A stretch of DNA of 64,000 nt from G020354785 sp964461435 (GTDB lineage: Bacteria > Bacteroidota > Bacteroidia > Bacteroidales > UBA10428), in the NCBI GenBank assembly GCA_964461435.1, contig CAYWUI010000014.1, positions 1-64,000 on the forward strand, read 5' to 3'. Shown here piece by piece: positions 54,075 to 63,827 of the stretch; the stretch's first letter is position 1, and the number at the start of each line of letters is the position of its first letter. The notes beneath the pieces were generated by a model. It was given only the letters and a program-made list of their open reading frames with translations. It searched no databases and was not told the origin of the DNA. The position numbers were made by a program, and so were the translations under genes.

Positions 54075-56531
54075 CTATTCCATCCCGTTTTCAAAGTCTA
54101 TTTCATTGACTTCCTCATCACGCTTCTGTTGCTTGTAATTATTGAGCCTGTATGTAAGACTTAGTATAACTATCTGGGGTTCCCTTGTAAATCTGTTGTG
54201 TGTATATAAATCTTCGCTTGTCGTTGTAAATTCGAATTTCCTTGTCTTGAAGATATCTCTTGCCTGCAGCGTAAGGCTTAACCTTTTCTTCATAAAATCC
54301 TGCCTTATTGCGGCATTGACATCATAAAAAGCTTTCCTTTCACCCTGTGCAGTGACAGACGGTCCGGAATAGGACCCTGTAACCTGGAGCCTGGTTCCCC
54401 ATTGAAACTTGAAGGTGGAATTTATCCTCATATTCCATGTGTTTTTTACCTGCGAAATATCCTCATCCAGTATTTCTCCTTTAATATGGTAATTAAAAAA
54501 GTTAAAACTTGTGTTCAGGTTCCACCACTTATATAATTCAAGATTAGCCATTACCTCGGTACCCAGGGAAAAATCCTTGTTTAAATTATCAATTGTATGA
54601 ATCAGGACGTTTTCGGTTGTTGTGGTATCCAGCAATCTTATCCTGGTAATCTTATTGTTGGTCTGCCTGTAATATGCCTCAATAGCAATAAAGGATTTTC
54701 CAAATTGTTTTTGAAAGTTCAGCTCATAGGAATCCGTAAGTTCAGGTTCCAGATTCGGATTTCCAACTCTGATATTCAGCCTGTCTATATACCGGGTAAA
54801 CGGATTTAGAACCCATATCCTCGGCCGTTCTATCCGCCGGCTGTAGCTTAACAGCAACTGGTTATTGTTTTTCAGTTGTTTTGTCAGGTGCACCGTAGGA
54901 AAAAGCATTAAGCGGTTATAGGTAAATTCCTCGCCTGAAGTCAGTTGCTTAATTACCCTGTCCGTATACTCCAAGCGCAGTCCGAGCTGGTAATCGATAC
55001 CTATAATGTTGCTTGAATAGAGTCCGTAAACTGACTGTATGTTTCTTGATAATTCTATATCATTGGAAAATTCACTATTAATAAACCACGCATACTGATC
55101 AAAATCATAATCTTCAAAGACAAAATCTGTCCGGTTCATATCTATTCTTGACTGGTATCCTGCTTCAATCTTCCCGTTATTTACAAATGGCTTAACGTAA
55201 TCGGCCTTAATCCTCAGCTCATTTTCTGCCTCATCCTGCCTTGAACGCTGTCTTAATGTGCCTGTTCCAGTAATTCCTGCTGTTTCTTCCTCAGTATCAC
55301 TTGTATTTATACCCTCGTTTGTATTGTAATAAACCGATGCTAGTAATTGCTGTCCCAGCTGGTCAAATTTGATCTGGTAATCAAGGTTCACGCTGTAATA
55401 ATTATTGTTGACTTTAGACATATCACTGCTGTTGTACCATTGATCCGTGAGGGCAGGATCAGAGTATTCATGGTATACTGAAGACTGGCTTCTTGTAAAT
55501 GACCTGTCCCCTGTATTGGCGGAAAGTGTAAGTGAGTGTTTTTCATTAATATTATAATCAAAACCTCCCCTGAATTCCAGTCCTTCCCGCCTGAACTCCC
55601 TGTCACCGTCGGAGTTAACATAGAATATTGTATCACGTAAATAACTTTCCCTGTCCATAAGTCCGGTTCCGCTGAATTTCCTGTCATCAAAATTCAGCCC
55701 TCCGAAAAAATTAATATTACCTTTCCTATAATTTAACAGGAAATCTGTTGTGTATTTTTCTTTAGTGCCTATTGACGCATTAAATATCCCCCCGAATCCG
55801 CGCTGTTTCTGTTTTTTCATTAATACGTTAATAATGCCCGCCATTCCGTCGGGATCATATTTTGCAGACGGATTTGTAATAATTTCTATGCTTTGTATGC
55901 TGCTTGCAGGTATCTGCTGTAATGCATCATTTCCTTCCAGTATGCTGGGTTTGCCGTCGACGAGGACCCTGAAGTTGGAGCTTCCTCTTAGAGTAACATT
56001 ACCCTCCACATCAGTCTGTATTGAAGGTGTATTTTCCAGCACATCGACAGCAGTGCCTCCTGCAGCGCTTATATCCTCGCTGACGGTTATCACCTTCCTG
56101 TCAATTTTATACTCAACACGGGGCCTGTCAGCTGTCACCTCCACTGCCTCAAGGGAAGTATATGCCGGTTCAAGCTTTATTGTCCCCAAATCAATTATTT
56201 TACTACTTGGAGTAATCCTTATTTTTGATACCCTTGACTTTTTGTATCCTATAAAACTCAGTTCAACATAAAAGAATCCGTAAGGCAGTTCATTCACGAT
56301 AAATGAGCCATCCTCACCGGTAATGGTGCCGGTAACAATGGATGAGTCCCTCTGATTATAAACAACAACTGTGGAATATTCGATAAACTGGTTACTGACC
56401 TGGTCCTGGACTTTACCTGTTATGACCCCTTCTTTTGGCATATTCCCGGAACCGGGATAACCCTGCGGCGCTTGAGCAAATGAAATATATGCTAACAACA
56501 GCAACACAGGCAAAAAAGTATATTTTCTCAT
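54075..56531 (-). CDS. TonB-dependent-receptor-like outer-membrane barrel with CarboxypepD_reg domain
   Basis: 818 residues. Signal peptide 1-19 (LPVLLLLAYISFA). A carboxypeptidase-regulatory-like Ig domain (about 35-115: GVITGKVQDQVSNQFIEYSTVVVYN, PYGFFYVELSFIGYKK), a plug-like region (about 120-225: DVLENTPSIQTDVEGNVTLRGSSNFRVLVDGKPS, SIQSIEIITNPSAKYDPDGMAGIINV), then a large beta-barrel. Matches the Bacteroidetes outer-membrane beta-barrel family near SusC. No SusD partner is adjacent, so it is a lone receptor with unknown ligand. A CAAATATA (TATATTTG on the minus strand) box lies at 56557-56564. Confidence 0.85.
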   Translation of the reverse strand: MRKYTFLPVLLLLAYISFAQAPQGYPGSGNMPKEGVITGKVQDQVSNQFIEYSTVVVYNQRDSSIVTGTITGEDGSFIVNELPYGFFYVELSFIGYKKSRVSKIRITPSSKIIDLGTIKLEPAYTSLEAVEVTADRPRVEYKIDRKVITVSEDISAAGGTAVDVLENTPSIQTDVEGNVTLRGSSNFRVLVDGKPSILEGNDALQQIPASSIQSIEIITNPSAKYDPDGMAGIINVLMKKQKQRGFGGIFNASIGTKEKYTTDFLLNYRKGNINFFGGLNFDDRKFSGTGLMDRESYLRDTIFYVNSDGDREFRREGLEFRGGFDYNINEKHSLTLSANTGDRSFTRSQSSVYHEYSDPALTDQWYNSSDMSKVNNNYYSVNLDYQIKFDQLGQQLLASVYYNTNEGINTSDTEEETAGITGTGTLRQRSRQDEAENELRIKADYVKPFVNNGKIEAGYQSRIDMNRTDFVFEDYDFDQYAWFINSEFSNDIELSRNIQSVYGLYSSNIIGIDYQLGLRLEYTDRVIKQLTSGEEFTYNRLMLFPTVHLTKQLKNNNQLLLSYSRRIERPRIWVLNPFTRYIDRLNIRVGNPNLEPELTDSYELNFQKQFGKSFIAIEAYYRQTNNKITRIRLLDTTTTENVLIHTIDNLNKDFSLGTEVMANLELYKWWNLNTSFNFFNYHIKGEILDEDISQVKNTWNMRINSTFKFQWGTRLQVTGSYSGPSVTAQGERKAFYDVNAAIRQDFMKKRLSLTLQARDIFKTRKFEFTTTSEDLYTHNRFTREPQIVILSLTYRLNNYKQQKRDEEVNEIDFENGME

Positions 56532-56556
56532 AAATCTATCCTTTCTGATATTAAAA

Positions 56557-56590
56557 CAAATATATAACCGTTAGACAATTTTTAAATCAA
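56557..56590 (-). promoter_or_regulatory. Promoter of the TonB-dependent-receptor-like gene
   Basis: Minus strand: TTG (56588-56590), 23 bp, TATATTTG (56557-56564). Spacing is at the upper limit. Confidence 0.45.
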
Positions 56591-56744
56591 AAACTTGCAT
56601 ATAAAGCTAGCAACAAATACTCTCCCGACCATTAAAAAATAAAAATATTTGCCATAGCCCGTCCTTATTGTTCTTCATATATGCCCGCATTTTTATCCAT
56701 TACATGCGAGTTCCCCGTATTATTTGTTAAAAATTACTATCTGA

Positions 56745-56776
56745 TTGCGGTGATAAGCAAATTATTACTAACTTTA
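56745..56776 (+). promoter_or_regulatory. Promoter of the lipoprotein gene at 56819
   Basis: TTG (56745-56747), 21 bp, TAACTTTA (56769-56776). Seven of the eight -7 positions match TAnnTTTG, with A for the final G. Confidence 0.45.
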
Positions 56777-56818
56777 TATTTAATTAACATTAACAATAAT
56801 CACTAAACAGTTATAATC

Positions 56819-57541
56819 ATGAAAAAGTTCAATAAGTATTTTTTGCCACTCCTGCTAATTGTCCTTATAGCATTTGTCTCAACATGCAAAAAGGATGAAG
56901 AAGAAGAAGCTCCTGAATATGTAAATCCATCATTTGCGGGACAAACTGAATTAATTACTGCTCCTGAAGCATTAGCTACGTCAGGTAACTATTATGCTTC
57001 TATAGCATACACTTATGTTACAGTTGTAAACGCCTATGCCAGCCTGTTTGGTAATTTAGTACTCCCTGCAAATGCAACACAGGTAAAAAGCACCGGCAAA
57101 TCGACGCAGGGCGGCGTAACATATACATGGTCAGACGGGATTCATTCGGTTTGGGTTACTTATACGGAAACAAGCTCAAAATATACCTGGGAATATGATT
57201 ATGATGAAGGAGAAGGGAGGTACCATCTGATTTATGCTGAAGAACAAAAAGATGGTTCAGGAGGACTAATGAAATTTAATGATGTTTATTACGAGCAAGA
57301 ATGGGATATTATTATTGAATGGACAGTAAACAATGATGGCAGTATATTATGGACATGGACAGACATTTATGATAATGAGGTGCTGGAAGTATTGTGTAAT
57401 ACTGATCATTCAGGATATATTAAATATTATGAAAATGACGTTCTCATGTTGCATATAACCTGGGATGCATTAGGTAACGGAACCTGGATTGATTATTCCG
57501 ATGATCCTCCTTTAAGCGGATCATGGTCTGTTACAAGCTAA
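56819..57541 (+). CDS. Surface lipoprotein of unknown function
   Basis: 240 residues. The signal peptide ends in a lipobox-like AFVSTC (Cys24) followed by KKDEEEE, the acidic pattern of the Bacteroidetes surface lipoprotein export signal. The mature part begins APEYVNPSFAGQTELITAPEALATSG and has tryptophan- and tyrosine-rich strands (TYTWSDGIHSVWVTYTETSSKYTWEYDYDEG). No family recognised. A strong terminator follows. Confidence 0.7.
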   Translation: MKKFNKYFLPLLLIVLIAFVSTCKKDEEEEAPEYVNPSFAGQTELITAPEALATSGNYYASIAYTYVTVVNAYASLFGNLVLPANATQVKSTGKSTQGGVTYTWSDGIHSVWVTYTETSSKYTWEYDYDEGEGRYHLIYAEEQKDGSGGLMKFNDVYYEQEWDIIIEWTVNNDGSILWTWTDIYDNEVLEVLCNTDHSGYIKYYENDVLMLHITWDALGNGTWIDYSDDPPLSGSWSVTS

Positions 57542-57563
57542 TACTCATATGAAATTATTTTCC

Positions 57564-57595
57564 AAAGCCTTTGCGCCCTGCAAAGGCTTTTTTAT
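57564..57595 (+). terminator. Terminator after the lipoprotein gene
   Basis: AAAGCCTTTGC (57564-57574) and GCAAAGGCTTT (57580-57590) form a perfect 11-bp stem with a 5-nt loop, followed by a T run. Confidence 0.9.
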
Positions 57596-57668
57596 TTTAT
57601 TATATACTGCAAGTTTCAAAATATTATTTGTAAATGCTATTTTTGTAAGTTATCAGTAAAACGATTTA

Positions 57669-58664
57669 ATGAACAACTCATCAAAAATTGCCGTATTGGG
57701 CGGGGGAAGCTGGGGGACAGCAATAGTAAAGCTGCTTCTGCACAATACTGATGAACTTAACTGGTATGTCAGAGACCAGGAAAACATAGATTTTATTAAA
57801 AAACATCATCATAATCCCAAATACCTGAGTTCGGTGGAGATTGATGTCAGGAAAATAAAATTCTTCAGTAATATCTCCGAAGCGATCAGCCAGTCCGATA
57901 TACTGATATTTGCCATTCCCTCGCCTTTTCTCAAGGAATCCCTGTCAGATTACAGTAACGGCTTTGAAAATAAATTTATTGTCTCGGCCATTAAAGGGAT
58001 AATACCGGGGGATAATCTTACCATATCGGAATTTTTTAACCGGCAGTATAATGTGCCCTATAAGAATATGGGGATAATTTCAGGGCCCTGCCATGCTGAA
58101 GAAATAGCCATGGAAAGATTGTCATACCTTACTATTGCCTGTGCAAACCGTGCCAGCGCCGCAGTTATTATAGACAAACTGGCCTGCCACTATGTAAAAG
58201 TCAAAACGTCCAAGGATATATATGGCACCGAATATGCCGCAGTGCTTAAAAATATCATAGCCATTGCTGCAGGGATATGCCATGGATTAGGATACGGCGA
58301 TAACTTCCAGGCGGTTCTTGTTTCAAATGCGATACAGGAAATCAAGCGATTCCTGGATAAAACATACAAAAGCAAACGCAAGGTATTCAGTTCCCCTTAT
58401 CTTGGAGACCTTATAGTAACAGCATACTCACAGTTCAGCAGGAACCGGACATTCGGTACAATGATTGGAAAAGGTTATACGGTCAAGTCAGCACAGCTGG
58501 AACTGGGTATGATAGCCGAGGGATACCATGCAACAAGCTGTATAACGGAAATAAATAAGGAGTTTAATGTAAAAATGCCTATAATAAAAGCCGCTTATAA
58601 TATACTATATGAAAAAATAGCTCCCGCAATTGAAATACAATTGCTTACTAATAAACTGAAATAA
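57669..58664 (+). CDS. gpsA: Glycerol-3-phosphate dehydrogenase [NAD(P)+]
   Basis: Makes sn-glycerol-3-phosphate from DHAP for phospholipids. 331 residues. NAD-binding GGGSWGTAI at 11-19; later FAIPSPFL, SAIKGI, ISGPCHAEEIA and the catalytic region LKNIIAIAAGICHGLGYGDN. A TATTTTTG box (57638-57645) lies 24 bp before the start. pgi follows 10 bp downstream. Confidence 0.95.
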   Translation: MNNSSKIAVLGGGSWGTAIVKLLLHNTDELNWYVRDQENIDFIKKHHHNPKYLSSVEIDVRKIKFFSNISEAISQSDILIFAIPSPFLKESLSDYSNGFENKFIVSAIKGIIPGDNLTISEFFNRQYNVPYKNMGIISGPCHAEEIAMERLSYLTIACANRASAAVIIDKLACHYVKVKTSKDIYGTEYAAVLKNIIAIAAGICHGLGYGDNFQAVLVSNAIQEIKRFLDKTYKSKRKVFSSPYLGDLIVTAYSQFSRNRTFGTMIGKGYTVKSAQLELGMIAEGYHATSCITEINKEFNVKMPIIKAAYNILYEKIAPAIEIQLLTNKLK

Positions 58665-58674
58665 TACCAAAAAG

Positions 58675-59982
58675 ATGGAAAGCCTGAAATTAAGTATTGA
58701 CAATGTTTTCAAATTTATTCCAAAGGATTCGGTTTTTGAGCTCAAAGATAAAGCACCGGGCATAATTAAATCCTTATATGAAAGGACAGGTATGGGAAAC
58801 GATTTTTTGGGCTGGGTAAAATTACCTTCCCTGATAAGTGAAGAAGATATAAGGGAAATAGACACGGTGACTGCCGACATAATAGGGAATAATGTCGAGT
58901 TCTTTGTAGTTATTGGCATAGGTGGTTCCTACCTGGGAACAAAAGCTGTATATGACGCGTTATCGAATAATTTCATACAGCGCGCAAAATCACACAATTA
59001 CCCCTTGCTTTTATTTGCAGGGCATAATTTAGGGGAAGACTACCTGTCGGAATTGCTGGAGATCCTTGATAACAGAAAATATGCCCTTGCAGTTATCTCA
59101 AAATCAGGTACTACCCTGGAGCCGGCAATCGGATTCAGGATACTGAGGGAGCATTTAATAAAACATGCAGGGGAAGCAAAAGCAAAAGATTTAATAATTG
59201 CCATTACCGATCCCGTAAAAGGAACACTCAGGGCAATGGTCGGCAAAACAATAGGCAAATCATTTGCAATTCCGCCTGACATAGGGGGAAGGTATTCCGT
59301 ATTTACAAATGTGGGGCTTGTCCCCCTTGCTATTGCCGGATTTGATATCCGGTCATTTGTCAGCGGAGCAAGAGACATGCAGAAGCTTACAGGTCCGGAT
59401 ACCCCGTTTGAGGAAAATCCCGCAGCAATATATGCTGCTACCAGGTACAGTCTCAACAGGATAAACAAAAAAATAGAGATACTGGCAAACTTTGAGAACA
59501 GGCTTCACTACCTGGCCGAATGGTGGAAACAACTGTATGCTGAAAGCGAAGGTAAGGTAGGCAAAGGGATATACCCCACAAGCGTCGATTTTACTACCGA
59601 CCTCCACTCTATGGGTCAATATATCCAGGAGGGGGAAAGAAGCATCTTTGAAACCGTAATATCTGTCAAGAGAACAAAACGTAAGCTTGCCATCCCTGCA
59701 GAAAAAGCAAATTCGGACAATCTTAACTATCTTGCCGGCAGACGCATTGACGAGGTAAACAAAATGGCAGAGAAGGGGACAATAAAAGCACATGTTGACG
59801 GGGGCGTACCCAATATCCGTATCGAACTTCCGGAGCTTAATGAGTATTACCTGGGCCAGTTAATGTACTTCTTCGAGATAGCCTGCGGAACAAGCGGCTA
59901 CCTGCTTGAAATAAATCCGTTCAACCAGCCCGGGGTAGAGGAGTACAAAAAAAATATGTTCGCACTTCTTGGAAAGCCATAA
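58675..59982 (+). CDS. pgi: Glucose-6-phosphate isomerase
   Basis: Interconverts glucose-6-phosphate and fructose-6-phosphate. 435 residues, the short bacterial form. GIGGSYLG at 81-88, SKSGTTLEP at 142-150, DIGGRYSVFTNVGLVPLAIAG and the C-terminal QYIQEGERSIFETVI. Sits directly after gpsA; the two likely share a transcript. Confidence 0.95.
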   Translation: MESLKLSIDNVFKFIPKDSVFELKDKAPGIIKSLYERTGMGNDFLGWVKLPSLISEEDIREIDTVTADIIGNNVEFFVVIGIGGSYLGTKAVYDALSNNFIQRAKSHNYPLLLFAGHNLGEDYLSELLEILDNRKYALAVISKSGTTLEPAIGFRILREHLIKHAGEAKAKDLIIAITDPVKGTLRAMVGKTIGKSFAIPPDIGGRYSVFTNVGLVPLAIAGFDIRSFVSGARDMQKLTGPDTPFEENPAAIYAATRYSLNRINKKIEILANFENRLHYLAEWWKQLYAESEGKVGKGIYPTSVDFTTDLHSMGQYIQEGERSIFETVISVKRTKRKLAIPAEKANSDNLNYLAGRRIDEVNKMAEKGTIKAHVDGGVPNIRIELPELNEYYLGQLMYFFEIACGTSGYLLEINPFNQPGVEEYKKNMFALLGKP

Positions 59983-60005
59983 AAAAGTAAATGGTAAATT
60001 AGTAA

Positions 60006-60623
60006 ATGAACTATCTGGCACATGTGTTTCTTTCAGGTGACAATGAAGAAATTGTTATTGGCAATTTTATAGGTGATTATGTTAAAGGGATAAATTTCAG
60101 GAAATACTCAGACCCAATAAAAAAAGGTATTCTCCTGCACAGGGATATTGATGTATTTACTGACAGAAATAAGATTGTCAGAAAAAGCAAGTCGCTTCTG
60201 CAAAATAAATACGGAAAATATGCAGGTATCATCATTGATATCTTCTACGACCATTTCCTGGCGAAAAACTGGGATAAGTTTTCTTCATTACCGCTTAAAA
60301 ATTTTACTGAAAATATTCATAAAATACTTAAAAAGTACTTTGAGATCCTTCCCGAAAAGGTAAAACAGTTTGTCCCATCGTTTATCGGTAATAACTGGAT
60401 CAAATATTATCAATCTGTGAGTGGTATTGAGAAGGTATTGAAAAGAATGTCGAGTATAACAACCTTGCCTGATGAAACATCCTATGCCATTAATATACTT
60501 AAAAACGATTACCGCGAACTGGAATGTGATTTTATGAATTATTTTCCCGAGTTAACCGGATATGTTGCCGGCAAGTACGATATTATCTTAGATATGCCAT
60601 CCTCGAAGCATCAAGCCTTATAA
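60006..60623 (+). CDS. acpH: Acyl-carrier-protein phosphodiesterase-like protein
   Basis: 205 residues, the AcpH/DUF479 family. N-terminal MNYLAHVFLSGDNEEIVIGNFIGDYVKG and HRDIDVFTDRN are typical, with YAGIIIDIFYDHFLAKNW in the middle. The enzyme removes the phosphopantetheine group from acyl carrier protein. Its 3' end overlaps the convergent rodA gene by 41 bp. Confidence 0.85.
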   Translation: MNYLAHVFLSGDNEEIVIGNFIGDYVKGINFRKYSDPIKKGILLHRDIDVFTDRNKIVRKSKSLLQNKYGKYAGIIIDIFYDHFLAKNWDKFSSLPLKNFTENIHKILKKYFEILPEKVKQFVPSFIGNNWIKYYQSVSGIEKVLKRMSSITTLPDETSYAINILKNDYRELECDFMNYFPELTGYVAGKYDIILDMPSSKHQAL

Positions 60624-62007
60624 GGATAAATAGCATAATTGAGAATGCAAGTATTGAAGAACCGCCATAACTCAGAAATGGCAGAGGTATGCCAATGACC
60701 GGTGATAAACCTATGGTCATGGCAATATTTATTGCAAAATGTGCAAAAATTATCGCCGCAACACTATATCCGTATATTCTGCTGAATGGTGATCTCTGCC
60801 TTTCGGCCAGGATTATTATTCTTAATAAAAGGAGAGCAAATAAAATAATCACTATTGTAGTCCCGATAAATCCCCACTCTTCTCCTACCGTGCAAAATAT
60901 AAAATCAGTACTCTGCTCAGGCACAAAGTCCAGTTTGGTCTGTGTACCTTTAAGAAATCCCATGCCTTTAAATCCTCCCGAGCCTATAGCTATTTTTGAC
61001 TGGTTGACATTATATCCATATCCCCGGGGATCAATTTCCTTACCCAGCAAAATATTTACCCGTTTTTGCTGATGAGGTTTAAGTACATTATGAAAAACAT
61101 AATCCACCGAATATGTAAAAGCAATGAAGCTAAAAAGCATAAGCAATATAAAAATTACATTCCTGATTTTATATCTGAGTGCAAGGATTAAACTTACTAA
61201 TGATGATATTACCAGTGAAGCAAGCAAAATCAAATATTCACTTAATCCGTAATTAAAATATATAGTCAGAAATTTAATTATAAAATAGATACCCAGCAGC
61301 AATATAACAGTAATTATGTTATGCTTAATTCTCTTATTTACAGCCACATAAACAACCTGGGCCAGTGTTATTAGTCCGATTACTATAAAAAGTTTAGGAA
61401 TTATCAGGGATGCAATAAACAGGGCAACTATAACTACCCCCAGGATAAGGATCCACCCGGGCAGTCCCTCACGAAAAAAGACAACAAAGAAGAAACAAAA
61501 AATAATTGACGTACCCCAGTCAGGCTGCAAAAAGATTAATACCGCCGGCACTACAATAAAAACGCAAAGCATAAAAATTGATTTAAAGCTTTTAATCTTC
61601 ACATTATAAGTGCTCAGATACCTTGCTATGGCCAGGGCAGCAGCAATTTTTGCAAATTCCGACGGCTGTAAATTAAGTCCGAATATGTTAAGCCATGACT
61701 TTGATCCGTGTGTCAGGGTACCGAAAACAAGAACAACGATCAATAAAAATATTACTCCTCCATATATAACATATGCAAAGAAAGGGTAGAATTTATAATC
61801 AAGAATAAATAAAACAGTTATTGACAGAAATGACAATAAAATCCAGATAAGCTGCTTGCCATACTCCTGGTGAAAGTCAAATATTGTCTTAAATTTTTCA
61901 TTGTAGTTTACGGCAAAGATATTCATCCACCCGAATATGACTAGTATCAGGTATAAGGATATTGTTATCCAGTCAATACTTTCAAATATGTTAACCCTGC
62001 GTGTCAA
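60583..62007 (-). CDS. rodA: Rod shape-determining protein RodA
   Basis: Peptidoglycan polymerase of the SEDS family working with PBP2 in the lateral wall. 474 residues with about ten membrane helices. Seen: LQPSEFAKIAAALAIARYLSTY, PDWGTSIIFCFFF, and the C-terminal GIPLPFLSYGGSSILAFSIMLFILIRLDASR. Overlaps the pbp2 gene by 4 bp, so it is translated after it; the order on the minus strand is mreD, pbp2, rodA. Confidence 0.95.
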   Translation of the reverse strand: MTRRVNIFESIDWITISLYLILVIFGWMNIFAVNYNEKFKTIFDFHQEYGKQLIWILLSFLSITVLFILDYKFYPFFAYVIYGGVIFLLIVVLVFGTLTHGSKSWLNIFGLNLQPSEFAKIAAALAIARYLSTYNVKIKSFKSIFMLCVFIVVPAVLIFLQPDWGTSIIFCFFFVVFFREGLPGWILILGVVIVALFIASLIIPKLFIVIGLITLAQVVYVAVNKRIKHNIITVILLLGIYFIIKFLTIYFNYGLSEYLILLASLVISSLVSLILALRYKIRNVIFILLMLFSFIAFTYSVDYVFHNVLKPHQQKRVNILLGKEIDPRGYGYNVNQSKIAIGSGGFKGMGFLKGTQTKLDFVPEQSTDFIFCTVGEEWGFIGTTIVIILFALLLLRIIILAERQRSPFSRIYGYSVAAIIFAHFAINIAMTIGLSPVIGIPLPFLSYGGSSILAFSIMLFILIRLDASRMAYLR

Positions 62008-63824
62008 TTTTTACCGAGCAGTCTTTGATTTAACATTCGCTGTTCGATCCATTTCCTGTTTAAGGATATGGTATCAGTAAGGTATTTCTCAATCATGAGG
62101 CTTGCAATGGGTGCTGCAAAGCTTGCTCCCCATTTTCCGTGTTCAACATAGACGGCTATGGCAATCTTAGGATCATCCTTGGGTGCAAAAGCAGTGAACA
62201 CCGAATGATCCTCCCCTTGTGGATTTTCTGCCGTTCCTGTCTTGCCGCAGACAATAATATCCTGTAATTTTGCAATACGTGCCGTGCTGCCAGGACCCCC
62301 GTTAACTGCCAGCTCCATCCCTTCGACAATTATCCCGATGTTGGCTGAGTCAATGCTGCAATAGTGCCTTTGAGTGAAACGGTGGTTTATTGTATCTATT
62401 CCCTCTATACTCTTCACTACATGCGGAATATAATAATACCCCCTGTTGGCAATCGTTGCCGACATGTTTGCCAGCTGAAGAGGTGTAATAAGCACCTCAC
62501 CCTGGCCTATAGCCAGGGATATTACGGTCAGTGCTTTCCATCCACCCTCGCCATAGTATCTGTCAAAGTATGAGCTTGGAGGCAAGAATCCCCGGAGCTC
62601 ATTGGAGAAATCCGAGTTCAGGGTATGTCCGAAGCCGAAAGACATAACGTGTTTACGCCAGTTATTATATGCATCGGCCACATTGTTGTACTTCTTATCT
62701 TCAAGTATCCTCCTGTAAACATTGCAGAAATATGCATTGCACGAATGCTGTATGGACTGGGGCAAATTCAGCGGCGAAGGATGATTATGACATCCGACAT
62801 GAATTCCCCCGGCATAATATCCGAGATCACAATAAAATTTTGTATCATATGTAATGACGCCCTCCTGGAGACCAATCATGGCGTTCATTGGCTTAAAAGT
62901 TGAACCCGGAGGATAATTTGCCATTAATGCCCTGTTAAACAGGGGCTGAAGGGTATCGTTCTCCAGTTTAATATAGTTTGATGAACGCTGACGGCCAACA
63001 AGCAGGGAAGGGTCATAGGAGGGGGAAGATATCAATGCCAGCACCTCACCTGTCGATGGTTCTATGGCTACAATGCTGCCCGAATAGTTCTTCATAAGTT
63101 TTTCTCCATATTCCTGCAATTTTGCATCTATAGTACATACAATATTACTCCCTACCTCGGCATCCTCATCAAACCTGCCCCCCTGGTATTCGCCTTTAAT
63201 GCGGCTGTGTACATCCACGAGGTATACTTTCTGTCCTTTTTTACCACGAAGGTATTGTTCATATGATTGCTCTATTCCGCTTATCCCGATATAATCACCA
63301 AGACTGTAATAACTGCTTTTTTCAATAATATCCTCATCCACTTCTCCCACATACCCCAGTACATGAGAAGCTATTTCCTTTTTGTACTTTCTTAATGTTC
63401 TGGACCTGACGTAGAAACCCGGGAATTTATATAATTTTTCCTGGAATAATGCATAAGTTTCAGGCGCTATCTGTTTTATAAAGGGATCTCTCCGGTGCTT
63501 ATATGACCTTTTTATACCTTCTCTTAATCTTGGGATATCTATGTTTAATATTTTACATAATTCAGTACTGTCAAAACTCTTTAATTCATAGGGAGCAATC
63601 ATCAAATCATATGCAGGCTGATTATAGACAAGCCATTCTCCTTTCCTGTCGAATATAAGGCCCCTGGCAGGATATTGAATTTCTATACGCTTTGAATTAT
63701 TCTCAGCTGATAGCTTATAGGAAGTATTAATAACCTGAAGAAAAAAAAGCCTTATAATAAATATTGATGCAACAGCAATAAAAATGACATTAATAACATA
63801 TTTTCTGACTGCAAACTGATCCAT
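62004..63824 (-). CDS. mrdA: Penicillin-binding protein 2
   Basis: Transpeptidase of the elongation machinery. 606 residues: short cytoplasmic tail, one membrane segment (about 9-28), pedestal domain, then a transpeptidase domain with the nucleophile STFK at 308-311, SCN in the active-site loop (SIQHSCNAYFC), and KTG at 528-530 (CGKTGTAEN). Sits between mreD and rodA in a typical order. Confidence 0.96.
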   Translation of the reverse strand: MDQFAVRKYVINVIFIAVASIFIIRLFFLQVINTSYKLSAENNSKRIEIQYPARGLIFDRKGEWLVYNQPAYDLMIAPYELKSFDSTELCKILNIDIPRLREGIKRSYKHRRDPFIKQIAPETYALFQEKLYKFPGFYVRSRTLRKYKKEIASHVLGYVGEVDEDIIEKSSYYSLGDYIGISGIEQSYEQYLRGKKGQKVYLVDVHSRIKGEYQGGRFDEDAEVGSNIVCTIDAKLQEYGEKLMKNYSGSIVAIEPSTGEVLALISSPSYDPSLLVGRQRSSNYIKLENDTLQPLFNRALMANYPPGSTFKPMNAMIGLQEGVITYDTKFYCDLGYYAGGIHVGCHNHPSPLNLPQSIQHSCNAYFCNVYRRILEDKKYNNVADAYNNWRKHVMSFGFGHTLNSDFSNELRGFLPPSSYFDRYYGEGGWKALTVISLAIGQGEVLITPLQLANMSATIANRGYYYIPHVVKSIEGIDTINHRFTQRHYCSIDSANIGIIVEGMELAVNGGPGSTARIAKLQDIIVCGKTGTAENPQGEDHSVFTAFAPKDDPKIAIAVYVEHGKWGASFAAPIASLMIEKYLTDTISLNRKWIEQRMLNQRLLGKN

Positions 63825-63827
63825 CGT